Origin: JAAYQU01 sp037441445
GTDB lineage: Bacteria; Bacteroidota; Bacteroidia; Bacteroidales; Salinivirgaceae
Direction: 5' to 3'
NCBI GenBank assembly: GCA_037441445.1
Contig: JBBISE010000025.1
Location: forward strand, 1-29,592
DNA length: 29,592 nucleotides
A program made the translations under genes and the position numbers. The notes under the pieces are model-generated. The model did no database searches. It worked only from the letters and a program-made list of their open reading frames with translations, and was not told the origin of the DNA. Positions 17,748 to 25,432 of the stretch are shown in pieces. Every line of letters starts with the position of its first letter. Within the stretch, counting starts at the first letter, position 1.

Positions 17748-17779
17748 TTTGAGTTGTAAAAGAATAAAATTTATATTTG
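17748..17779 (+). promoter_or_regulatory. Bacteroidetes-type promoter for the S9 peptidase
   Basis: TTTG (17748-17751), a 20-base spacer and TATATTTG (17772-17779) match the phylum's -33/-7 consensus exactly. The start would be near 17786, giving a leader of about 180 bases that contains a palindromic repeat. Confidence 0.68.
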
Positions 17780-17831
17780 CCAACCTGTATTGTATGAAGG
17801 ATACATCTGTTTCATTCATCGGAACACCCAT

Positions 17832-17873
17832 CGACTCCGCTCAGGGTGACAGCGGTCATGCTGAGCGGAGTCG
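17832..17873. repeat. Extragenic palindrome of the CTGAGCGGAGTCG type
   Basis: CGACTCCGCTCAG (17832-17844) pairs perfectly over 13 bp with CTGAGCGGAGTCG (17861-17873) around a 16-base loop. This is a form I recall as scattered through many Bacteroidetes genomes. It sits in the 5' leader of the S9 peptidase transcript. Confidence 0.8.
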
Positions 17874-17963
17874 AAGCATAGACCGGTGTCCCACACAAAA
17901 TTTTAGCGCTGGGTCAATACTTAAATGCAACATTTGAATAAAACAACCCTAAAATATGCATGT

Positions 17964-20783
17964 ATGAAACTCTTTGCAACAATTACTCTTTACAGTTTGG
18001 CAATGCCGTTGCTGCAAGGCCAAAAGAAACCGTTGTCCATTGACGACTTTGCCGGCTGGAACCGTCTTGAAAACAGGCAGATAAGCCGCAACGGGAAGTT
18101 CATTTCCTACGAAATCAATCCGCAAAAAGGCGATGGAAAATTGCTGATTTACAACGTCGAAACAAAGAAGAGTGACACTCTGCCCCTGGGGTTTGGAGCC
18201 CAATTTTCGCCACTTTCCAACTTTGTAGTTTATAAAATAAAAACTGCCGAGGACACCCTGCGCAAACTGAAACTGGCAAAAACCAAGAAGGAAAAAATGC
18301 CCAAGGATAGCCTTGCCATACTCAACCTTACGAATGGAGAAACGATAAAATTCGCCAAACTCAACCGTTTTCAGGTTGCCGAGGAAAACAGCCCCTGGGT
18401 GGCCTTTCTGACCGATCCGGCGAAAGAGGCTGCCGACACTACAAAAGCAGAAAAAAGCGATAAGAAAGAAACCGAAGAGCCTAAGAAAGAACCCAAAAAG
18501 AAATCTTCGGCCAAAAAAGAGAAGGATGCCGAGGTGTTTGACCTGACGATTTTAAATCCCATTTCAGGAGAAAAGTATCTGTTCAACCGTGTTGATCAAA
18601 TGACGGTGGCTACAAAAGGGCAAACCATTGCGTTCACGACCAAAATTACAGACACCACCAACATGAATGCCCTTGTGGTTTTCAATGGAATAAAGAAATT
18701 GGCTGATACGCTGTTCCGCGATTCGGCCACCATGAAAAGCCTGACGTTGGACGAACAAGGCCTGCAACTGGCCTGGCTGGCCAGTGGTGACACGGCCAAA
18801 GAGAAGAATTTTGCCCTTTATTTCACGAAACTCGAGAAACCAATTCCGGCCATAATTGCCGATTCCACAACAAAATCGCTGCTTGCGGGACACGTTCCGG
18901 GCGAGCATGGTAAACTATTTTTCTCGACCGATGGAACCAAACTTTTCTTTGGAACAGCTCCTAAAATTCCCATTCAGCCCAAAGATACGGTGCTGGACGA
19001 GGAGAAACCCAGGCTGGATTTGTGGAGTTGGACCGACAACGAAATTCAACCACAGCAACTCAAAAACGCCGAAAAAGAGAAGAAAAAGACGTTCCTGACG
19101 CTTTATCGTATCAAAGAAAAACAGATTGTACAAGTGGCTGACAGTGCTTTCCCCGACATCCGGCTTATAAACCGCGACAACGGCGAAGTGGCCTTAGCCA
19201 TGAACGACAAACCGTACCTCAAGGAACGGGTTTGGAGCTCGCGCTACCTGGCTGACTACAGCTTGGTTGACCTGAAAAACGGGGCGAGAAAAGAATTGAT
19301 GCAAGGAAAAAATGGAGTAAGCCTCTCTCCCACCGGAAAATTTACCTTGTGGTTTAATTTCGAAGACAGTTCGTGGAATGTGATTGACAACAAGACACAA
19401 AAATTGCTAAATCTAACCCAAAACATGAACATTTCGTTTGTCGATGAAGAAAACGACATGCCCAACGACCCCGATGCTTACGGCATTGCAGGTTGGGTTG
19501 AAAACGAGCAGTATGTTTTGATTTACGACCGCTTTGATGTCTGGCGATTCGATCCCACCGGAAAGCAGCAACCTGTGAACCTCACCAACGGTCGTGATCG
19601 GCGTATTCAGCACCGATACATACGACTCGACAACGAAGAAGTTTTTATTTCGCTGAAAAACAATATTATAATGAAAACTTTCGATGAAATTACCCACAAT
19701 GAAGGCTATGGCGTAATGAACGTTTCAAAACCCGAAAACAAAAATATGTTCCTGATTATAAACGGTATGCTGGGACAAGTGCAAAAAGCCAACGATGCCG
19801 ACAGGGTAATTTGGTCGGAACAATCGGTGGGGCGGTTTCCGGAAATAATCGTCAGTGGTTTGGATTTTGCCAATTTCGAACCTATTTCTGAGACCAATCC
19901 ACAACAAAAAGAGTTTTGGTGGCCACGGGTCGAAATGGTTTCGTGGCGCTCGTTTGGCGGAGATTCGCTTCGCGGGATGCTGTATAAGCCGGAAAACTTC
20001 GACGCTTCGAAAAAATACCCCATGATGGTCTATTTCTACGAGCGCAGTTCGCAAAACCGGCATCGGTACAACTATCCACAACCGAGTCGTTCAACCATCA
20101 GCATTCCGTTTTATGTCAGCAATGGTTATTTGGTTTTTGTCCCCGACATTGTTTACGAAACGGGCTATCCGGGCCAAAGTGCCTACAACGCCATTGTCAG
20201 CGGCGTGTATCATCTGACGGCAACTTGTCCATTTATCAACGAAAAGAAAATTGGATTGCAGGGACAAAGCTGGGGCGGATATCAAATTGCTTACTTGGTA
20301 ACACAAACCAATTTGTTTGCCGCAGCCATGGCCGGAGCACCTGTAAGCAACATGACCAGCGCTTATGGCGGCATTCGTTGGGAAAGTGGCATGAGCCGTA
20401 TGTTCCAGTACGAAGAAACCCAGAGTCGCATTGGCGGAACCTTGTGGGAAAAGCCATTGCGCTATGTCGAAAACTCGCCTTTGTTTATGGCTCCGAAAGT
20501 AAACACACCGCTGTTAATGATGTCGAACGACAACGATGGCGCTGTGCCCTGGTATCAGGGAGTGGAGTTTTTCATGGCATTGTACCGATTGCAAAAACCG
20601 GTCTGGATGATCAACTACAACGGCATGGGTCACAATCTGGAAAGTCAATTCTGGGCAAACCGCGTGGATTTAAGCCGCCGCATGTTCCAGTTTTTCAATC
20701 ACTACCTGAAAGACGAACCGGCACCGGAATGGATGCTGAAGGGGATTCCGGCGGTGGAGAAGGGAAAACGTTTGGGGTATTAG
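17964..20783 (+). CDS. Exported S9 family prolyl oligopeptidase-like serine peptidase
   Basis: From the ATG at 17964 (939 residues) a signal peptide (MKLFATITLYSLAMPLLQGQ) leads to a long beta-propeller-like region and a C-terminal alpha/beta-hydrolase domain. The catalytic triad is visible: Ser769 in GQSWGGYQ, Asp858 in NDNDGAVP and His890 in GMGHNLES. A lysine/glutamate-rich low-complexity insertion lies at about residues 155-190, probably a surface loop. Size and layout fit the large periplasmic S9 peptidases of Bacteroidetes that cleave short peptides. An upstream in-frame ATG at 17925 only adds a non-hydrophobic tail. A strong promoter precedes it. The stop is TAG, seven bases from the convergent methyltransferase stop. 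Confidence 0.93.
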   Translation: MKLFATITLYSLAMPLLQGQKKPLSIDDFAGWNRLENRQISRNGKFISYEINPQKGDGKLLIYNVETKKSDTLPLGFGAQFSPLSNFVVYKIKTAEDTLRKLKLAKTKKEKMPKDSLAILNLTNGETIKFAKLNRFQVAEENSPWVAFLTDPAKEAADTTKAEKSDKKETEEPKKEPKKKSSAKKEKDAEVFDLTILNPISGEKYLFNRVDQMTVATKGQTIAFTTKITDTTNMNALVVFNGIKKLADTLFRDSATMKSLTLDEQGLQLAWLASGDTAKEKNFALYFTKLEKPIPAIIADSTTKSLLAGHVPGEHGKLFFSTDGTKLFFGTAPKIPIQPKDTVLDEEKPRLDLWSWTDNEIQPQQLKNAEKEKKKTFLTLYRIKEKQIVQVADSAFPDIRLINRDNGEVALAMNDKPYLKERVWSSRYLADYSLVDLKNGARKELMQGKNGVSLSPTGKFTLWFNFEDSSWNVIDNKTQKLLNLTQNMNISFVDEENDMPNDPDAYGIAGWVENEQYVLIYDRFDVWRFDPTGKQQPVNLTNGRDRRIQHRYIRLDNEEVFISLKNNIIMKTFDEITHNEGYGVMNVSKPENKNMFLIINGMLGQVQKANDADRVIWSEQSVGRFPEIIVSGLDFANFEPISETNPQQKEFWWPRVEMVSWRSFGGDSLRGMLYKPENFDASKKYPMMVYFYERSSQNRHRYNYPQPSRSTISIPFYVSNGYLVFVPDIVYETGYPGQSAYNAIVSGVYHLTATCPFINEKKIGLQGQSWGGYQIAYLVTQTNLFAAAMAGAPVSNMTSAYGGIRWESGMSRMFQYEETQSRIGGTLWEKPLRYVENSPLFMAPKVNTPLLMMSNDNDGAVPWYQGVEFFMALYRLQKPVWMINYNGMGHNLESQFWANRVDLSRRMFQFFNHYLKDEPAPEWMLKGIPAVEKGKRLGY

Positions 20784-20790
20784 TTCCTAT

Positions 20791-21564
20791 TCACCGCCTT
20801 CTTAACACACAAAAATAATACTCATATTTGTGCGTAGCAAATTGGTTGTAGGTTGAACTTCCTATGGTTCCGGCAAAATTCAGGGCAACCTTACGGATTA
20901 TCCGTGGAGCTAACCGCTTAATTAATTGGCGTTTGCGGGCATCGTCCGCTTCCAGGGCTTTTACCACGTTGTCGGTTATTATGGTTTCGGAAATCAACTC
21001 CAGGTTCGAATCGCGTAGCTGTGACCGGAGTTCTTCCATTTCGTGGTCGTAGCGAAAATCGGTGTACAGAAAATATCCACCGGGACGTAACAATCGGTGG
21101 ACTTCCTGTAAAAAAGAATCGAATTGCGGGTAGCGGTGCGACGATTCTACATTGAAAATGGCATCGAACGAAGCATCGGGCAGAAACGAAAGGTTTTGGG
21201 CATCGCCCTGGGCAAAACGTAACCCCCGTAAATTGTAATGTCGGTTGCAAAATTTAACGGCGTTTTTATCTAAATCAATGCCAAGGGCACTTTTAGGCAT
21301 AAATGTCTGAACAATATGCGACAAGCCGCCACCCCGGCCACAACCTATTTCGGCTATGTCTTTGTCTTTGCAATTAAAGGCGCTGCCAAGTAAATGGTAC
21401 AATTGGGTAGAATATCGGTTTGGTTCGTCGGCCGGATTAAGATCAACCGAAAATCCGGGGTTACAATATCCGTAGTTCATAAAAAGGATTTCCGAGTTTT
21501 TATCGGCATTGTTGACATACCAGTACCATGCCTGGAACATCTTTTCACGTAATGCTGTTAACAT
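20791..21564 (-). CDS. Class I SAM-dependent methyltransferase
   Basis: This 257-residue protein has motif I IAEIGCGRGGG (about 71-81), an acidic ribose-binding residue in LGIDLDKNAV, FAQGDAQNLSF and the post-motif VESSHRYPQFDSFLQEVHRLLRPGGYF. This is the Rossmann methyltransferase_11 type. The N-terminal MNYGYCNPG and the overall length recall the phthiotriolone/sterol-type lipid methyltransferases, a weak hint at a lipid or polyketide-like substrate. It ends seven bases from the S9 peptidase stop and lies 118 bases downstream of an acyltransferase gene on the same strand, with a repeat between them. The substrate is unknown. Confidence 0.88.
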   Translation of the reverse strand: MLTALREKMFQAWYWYVNNADKNSEILFMNYGYCNPGFSVDLNPADEPNRYSTQLYHLLGSAFNCKDKDIAEIGCGRGGGLSHIVQTFMPKSALGIDLDKNAVKFCNRHYNLRGLRFAQGDAQNLSFLPDASFDAIFNVESSHRYPQFDSFLQEVHRLLRPGGYFLYTDFRYDHEMEELRSQLRDSNLELISETIITDNVVKALEADDARKRQLIKRLAPRIIRKVALNFAGTIGSSTYNQFATHKYEYYFCVLRRR

Positions 21565-21650
21565 GTTTTTTCTTTATTAAGCGTGATTTTATGTGTTTGT
21601 ATTTTTACCATCTTTTAATATTGTGCAATTGAAGGCCGTAAATTTTCCTG

Positions 21651-21681
21651 AAGGGATTCTTTGCTATCGCTCAGAATGACA
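21651..21681. repeat. Fragment of a dispersed Bacteroidetes intergenic repeat
   Basis: The stretch around TTCTTTGCTATCGCTCAGA is like the TTCGCTCAGAATGAC-type sequences I recall as dispersed between genes in this phylum. Only one arm is visible, between the methyltransferase and the acyltransferase. Confidence 0.4.
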
Positions 21682-21682
21682 A

Positions 21683-22579
21683 TTATTTAACTGTTTGACA
21701 TTCGGTTAAAAACTCAGTAAAAACAGGTGTGCTTGCTTTACCAGCATTCAATCTCAAACTATAGGTGTATTCGCGGACTTTTTGTGCCCATTGGTGGTGT
21801 GTCAACGATGAGTCGAATCGCTGCCAGGGAATGGGTTTTCCAATTACCACACGGATTTTTTGGTTGCGTTTCCGGAACATCTCGCGCGGAAGCAGAATCA
21901 GCTCGATGTTGGTTTTTATACAAAGGAGCTTCCTTGCACGATGAACAAAATAAAAGAGACCCGAATTTTTGCCTTCAAAATATACAGGAACCACATCGCG
22001 TTGATTTTGAATGGCTTTTGTAATAAAACTCTTCTGCCACTGCGCATCCTGAACCTTCCCTTTATAAATGCGCGACACTTCTCCGGCAGGGAAATGGGTT
22101 ATGGCAATATCCGATTCGTAAACCTTGTCAAGCTCCGCTATATATTTTTTGGGGCTTCGCCCATAGACATTCACTGCGGCAATAAGGGGTCTGAGGTTGG
22201 GTACATACAAAAAGGCATCGTTGCCAATGGCCCTGAGATCACCGTATTTCTGCCCAACAATGTAGGTCAGAACCAGACCGTCAATAATACCAAACGGGTG
22301 GTTGGCGGCAAAAAAACATCGCGAGTTTTCCGGCAGGTTTTCCTTTCCTTCTATTTCCAGCTTCAGGTTGAATTCATCAATTACTTTTGGTTGAAAATCT
22401 ATACCTATATGCTTTATGTATTTATTGATTACATGGTTCATTTGTCGCTGGCAAATGAGGTGCTCAACAATCCGATAAAAAAATGAAGGTAAATGACTTA
22501 TAACAAATGAATTACTACTCCGTAGTATTTTGGAAATATCAATAAAACGTGTTTCATGGTTTTTTTTTTGAATCGTCAT
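21683..22579 (-). CDS. Hemolysin-type lysophospholipid / ornithine-lipid acyltransferase
   Basis: This 298-residue member of the PlsC-like superfamily, in the putative hemolysin subgroup, transfers acyl chains to lipids at the inner membrane. The acyl-acceptor motif AANHPFGIIDGL carries the catalytic His and Asp. FPAGEVSRIYKG is the substrate-binding block typical of this subgroup, and VYFEGKNSGLFY and VVIGKPIPW follow. There is no GNAT partner as in ornithine-lipid fusions. The start at 22579 gives MTIQKKNHET, whose codons 4-7 contain a run of ten A bases (22560-22569 on the plus strand), a slippage-prone spot. Exact substrates are unknown. Confidence 0.86.
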   Translation of the reverse strand: MTIQKKNHETRFIDISKILRSSNSFVISHLPSFFYRIVEHLICQRQMNHVINKYIKHIGIDFQPKVIDEFNLKLEIEGKENLPENSRCFFAANHPFGIIDGLVLTYIVGQKYGDLRAIGNDAFLYVPNLRPLIAAVNVYGRSPKKYIAELDKVYESDIAITHFPAGEVSRIYKGKVQDAQWQKSFITKAIQNQRDVVPVYFEGKNSGLFYFVHRARKLLCIKTNIELILLPREMFRKRNQKIRVVIGKPIPWQRFDSSLTHHQWAQKVREYTYSLRLNAGKASTPVFTEFLTECQTVK

Positions 22580-22801
22580 GGGGCTATTTTAATTTCATTC
22601 AAATGTACGATTAAATTCCGGATTGACCGCGTTTGGGAGTGCGGAGTTACAAACAAACCGCTAATCGGGGATTTTCGATGTAAAGTCGTGTTGATTTTGT
22701 GGCCTTGGGTAAAGAACGCCCACCACCAGGAATTCCGACAGGTTTAAGAACAAACTACCCTTAATCAACACACGCCAACCTACTATGCATCTGTGCTAAA
22801 A

Positions 22802-22841
22802 AAACGGAGCCGCCCGATTTTCGTTGTGGGCAACTCCGTTT
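22802..22841. other. Bulged hairpin of unknown role
   Basis: AAACGGAG (22802-22809) pairs with CTCCGTTT (22834-22841). Inside this, GCCC (22812-22815) pairs with GGGC (22828-22831). There is no T-run of terminator quality on either side. It may act as a second terminator or an RNA structure downstream of the 686-residue gene. Confidence 0.45.
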
Positions 22842-22884
22842 AACAAACATTAAAACACGTGAAAAAATCCCTATCATGGATTTG

Positions 22885-22918
22885 GGAAAAAACCTGCCGG
22901 ACAAAAGGAGCCCGGCAG
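22885..22918 (-). terminator. Rho-independent terminator of the 686-residue gene
   Basis: On the minus strand CTGCCGG (22918-22912) pairs with CCGGCAG (22900-22894) around an 11-base loop and is followed by GTTTTTT. It lies about 25 bases past the gene's stop. Confidence 0.78.
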
Positions 22919-22940
22919 ATTTATCAGGAAAATGTATTGA

Positions 22941-25001
22941 CTAATATTTAAACTCTCTTTTGATGGTGTAAGGGCCAATTTTGGCTTCGCTCCAGTTTCC
23001 TTTGTCGTCCATGGTGTATTCGCATGGCCAATTTTCGGTGCTGGTTCCGTCAAAACCATTAGCAGTGGCGTTTACTTTGGGTTTTCCGGCGCTTGCCCAG
23101 AAACTGTTGTAGGATTGATACTGGTCTTTAATTTTTTTCCAGTCAATTTCTTTGGTTTTCATGGTTGCCTTTACTTCTGAATTAACGGTCATGGTTTTTG
23201 GCAAACCGTTTTCGTTCATTTCTTTCACAACAAAGGCACGTTTCACGTTGCCATTGACTGTACTTTTATACGTGGGGGCTCCTTGACTTCCTGCCAGGGC
23301 AATTCCCCAACCCATGAAGGCTTCACCATCCCATTTCCAATTGGTGATGTTTCCGTTGGCATCAATTTGTGTTTCGGCATTGAAGGTGGTCTTTGATTCA
23401 GCCCCGCCATATTTCATTCCCGAACCCAAAAACTTGGAATAGAAAGCATTGGGTGTTGAATACCGGTTGGTGCCTGTAAAATACATTACGCCATCTTTGG
23501 TAAATTCCATTTGGATTTTCTCGTTGGTTTCGAAAAGAAGACCGTCGCCTTTCAGGATTTTTCCGGCATTGCCTACGGTCAAATCATTAACCGGTGCACT
23601 CATACGACGCAAGTCAGCTTTTCGGGGTGCTCCGCTGGCAAAACGGTCAAAACCGGGAATGGTAATGTCAATATACTGACCTTCTTTGTTGAATACGGGT
23701 TGAATTTTCTTGGTTTCGACAGGTTTGCCTTGCTCGTCTTTCGATTCTACGACGAGTTCCTTTACATTTCCGGCTTTGTCGAAATCCAGTGTATAAATTA
23801 CATCGGGTTTGTCTTTCATGGAAATGGTCCCTTTCATTGATTTGGGGTTTCCTTTAAACTGATCGAAAGGCAGGAATTGATAAAAGAAATCGATGCCAAA
23901 CGCTTGATTCAGAAGGTCGTTGTTAGCATAAAAATCAGAGAATTGTTTTAATGGACGGGCAATAACCGAAAGCAACGCCTGATTTTTTTTGGCACCTTCG
24001 GGGTAATATTTCACAAATTCTTCGATAGAACAATAGCTGGCATATTTGTCCAAATCTTTTCCGCCATAGCTTTTGGCACCGCCAGGTTTTCCAAAACTCA
24101 ACACTTTTTCAATGGATTCTTTGCTCTCCTTGTATTCCTTTTGCAGGTATTCTTTGGCTTTTTCGGCGTTTTGCAGCCAGGCATAACCTACGGCCAGATT
24201 GTGGTAAGCAGCCCATTTGGTTTTGGGTGATGCCAGGTTGATGTTGGCTTCAATTACCTCGACAAATTGTTTCAGTTTGTCTTTTTCGACCGGAGAAAGG
24301 TCAAAACCCTGCTTATTTTGCATTATTTCAATCACTTCGGTTCCCAACGCTTTCGATGCCTTAATCTCTTTAATGGGGCCCATGTCGAGTGTAGCGGTCA
24401 TAAGACCATAGCCGTACAGCCCGAAAACCTCGGCCTGTGCCTTGAGCATGGCAGCGCGGATACACGCCATTTCGTAGGTTCCAATGCCCTCTTTGCTGTC
24501 GGCAGCGGTAACATAGTCAGGAGACACCATTTCGCCGTTCAGTTCGCCGTAGTTTCTTTCCAGCAATACTTTACCGGCGGGGTCGGTCAGCTTCATACTG
24601 GCAAAAACTTTATAAGGAACCACGTGTCCGCCACGCTGCTGGTTTACCGGGGGTGCAGTCATGGGGCGGCGCAAATCATCGGGGCGATAAGTAACGTTGA
24701 GTTTTAGCGTTCCTTTTCCCTTTACCCCTTTAATGTAAGGCGGGCAAAGTTCCCAGGTGTCATACACTTCGGTAATGTCTTTCAGAACCGATGCCGCTGC
24801 GTTGCCCAATGCTCCTAATTTTCCAAGCGTTTCGCGGCTTTGCGACTGGTCGAGGGTCACGTAGGCATCCACTTTTTCATACATAGCATCCTTGGTGGGA
24901 AGTTGAAAATAGGTAATGTCGCCCAGCTTTTTTAACTGTCCTGATACCATTGTAGCGCTTGCGCAAAACAATGCAATGGCAAAAAATTTAATCCTGTTCA
25001 T
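22941..25001 (-). CDS. Exported protein of unknown function, 686 residues
   Basis: I do not recognise the family. A signal peptide (MNRIKFFAIALFCASATMVSG) leads to a region with YFQLPTKDAMYEKVDAYVTL, then a basic/proline linker (about 120-140). A helical, TPR-like middle (about 245-330) contains AAYHNLAVGYAWLQNAEKAKEYLQ. The C-terminal part (about 390-686) is beta-rich with repeated short units such as MKGTISMKDKPDVIYTLDF and GNITNWKWDGEAFMGWG, ending WSEAKIGPYTIKREFKY, somewhat like YD/MORN-like or porin-tail strands. It stands alone, with its own terminator and no visible promoter. It is probably periplasmic or surface-exposed. It separates the acyltransferase from the CRISPR locus with no functional link seen. 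Confidence 0.8.
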   Translation of the reverse strand: MNRIKFFAIALFCASATMVSGQLKKLGDITYFQLPTKDAMYEKVDAYVTLDQSQSRETLGKLGALGNAAASVLKDITEVYDTWELCPPYIKGVKGKGTLKLNVTYRPDDLRRPMTAPPVNQQRGGHVVPYKVFASMKLTDPAGKVLLERNYGELNGEMVSPDYVTAADSKEGIGTYEMACIRAAMLKAQAEVFGLYGYGLMTATLDMGPIKEIKASKALGTEVIEIMQNKQGFDLSPVEKDKLKQFVEVIEANINLASPKTKWAAYHNLAVGYAWLQNAEKAKEYLQKEYKESKESIEKVLSFGKPGGAKSYGGKDLDKYASYCSIEEFVKYYPEGAKKNQALLSVIARPLKQFSDFYANNDLLNQAFGIDFFYQFLPFDQFKGNPKSMKGTISMKDKPDVIYTLDFDKAGNVKELVVESKDEQGKPVETKKIQPVFNKEGQYIDITIPGFDRFASGAPRKADLRRMSAPVNDLTVGNAGKILKGDGLLFETNEKIQMEFTKDGVMYFTGTNRYSTPNAFYSKFLGSGMKYGGAESKTTFNAETQIDANGNITNWKWDGEAFMGWGIALAGSQGAPTYKSTVNGNVKRAFVVKEMNENGLPKTMTVNSEVKATMKTKEIDWKKIKDQYQSYNSFWASAGKPKVNATANGFDGTSTENWPCEYTMDDKGNWSEAKIGPYTIKREFKY

Positions 25002-25100
25002 GTTTCTATGAGTTTAGTTTAATGTTGTTTGATTTTGGCCGGGTTTCCATGAGTTTTTGAAAACGCGGACTGCAATTGGTTGCTAACAGGACAGAATTTT

Positions 25101-25300
25101 GAAAAATGAGCCTCATTTTTTGTTGAAGCAATTGTGTGGGTGCTTTTGCTTTGGCAGAATAGCGGTGGGGTTGACACAAAGGATAGTTGTGTGTGTATTT
25201 ATCCTTTTAGGGCTGATAAACGAGTTTGCTGTTGCTGTCTTTTGCCTACTTGCTGTTGTGAATTGCTTACAAATTGTATCTATGAAGATGGAAAAACAAC
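25101..25300 (-). ncRNA. Candidate tracrRNA (anti-repeat, hairpins, terminator)
   Basis: Read on the minus strand, the reverse complement of the repeat-like sequence 25255-25300 comes first. It would pair with a crRNA repeat beginning GTTGTG. It is followed by a hairpin with an 8-bp stem (25207-25200 with 25185-25178), a 6-bp hairpin (25151-25146 with 25131-25126) and a weak terminator-like hairpin AAAAATG/CATTTTT with a T-run (25120-25102). This order is what a type II tracrRNA needs. No good promoter is seen at its start. The rival reading is a plus-strand RNA from about 25205 through the repeat, the hairpin 25315-25350 and the terminator 25368-25404. Orientation is unproven. Confidence 0.33.
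25255..25300 (+). CRISPR. Single type II-C repeat-like sequence (relic repeat or anti-repeat)
   Basis: This 46-base sequence begins GTTGTGAATTGCTTACAAAT and ends GGAAAAACAAC. It closely resembles the 47-48-base repeats of Bacteroidetes type II-C loci as I remember them (GTTGTGATTTGCTTTCAAAT, then GTATCTTTGA in the middle). Only one copy is present in the window, so there is no array. It lies 132 bases downstream of the natural end of cas2, where the array would be expected. Differences from the remembered consensus are one base fewer in length and TATCTATG in place of TATCTTTG. Confidence 0.6.
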
Positions 25301-25314
25301 ATACCGTGGATTAA

Positions 25315-25350
25315 CTCATTTAATTTCAGTTAGTTGTTCTGAAAAATGAG
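25315..25350. other. Hairpin between the repeat-like sequence and the terminator
   Basis: CTCATT (25315-25320) and TTTCAG (25324-25329) pair with CTGAAA (25339-25344) and AATGAG (25345-25350), giving a 12-bp stem with a three-base bulge and a nine-base loop. On the plus strand it would be the first tail hairpin after the repeat, as in a tracrRNA. Confidence 0.6.
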
Positions 25351-25367
25351 AAGAAAATTCCGATAGT

Positions 25368-25404
25368 AAAAAACTCCCGACTGGCAGCAGAAGGGAGTTT
25401 TTTT
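25368..25404. terminator. Strong bidirectional Rho-independent terminator after the cas operon
   Basis: AAAAAACTCCC (25368-25378) pairs with GGGAGTTTTTTT (25393-25404) around a 14-base loop, with T-runs on both strands. On the minus strand it lies 28 bases past the natural cas2 end and probably ends the cas9-cas1-cas2 transcript. On the plus strand it could end an RNA carrying the repeat-like sequence. Confidence 0.82.
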
Positions 25405-25432
25405 ATTCCTGCGAGTTACACGTTAATTTTAG

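Larger units (their letters stand above)
22580..22940. other. 361-bp intergenic region with promoter-like site and two hairpins
   Basis: No gene is visible. A perfect minus-strand TACATTTG (-7 type) lies at 22607-22600, just ahead of the acyltransferase, but no -33 TTG is correctly spaced. The two hairpins near its right end are listed separately. Confidence 0.5.

Noticed and set aside
17698..17937. Small frame reading through the palindrome upstream of the S9 peptidase
   Set aside because: The stretch HAERSRSID is the usual spurious translation of this dispersed repeat.
25099..25314. 71-codon plus-strand frame with hydrophobic residues between the 686-residue gene and cas2
   Set aside because: It covers the repeat-like sequence and the hairpins, has no promoter or family resemblance, and its composition follows the T-rich DNA.
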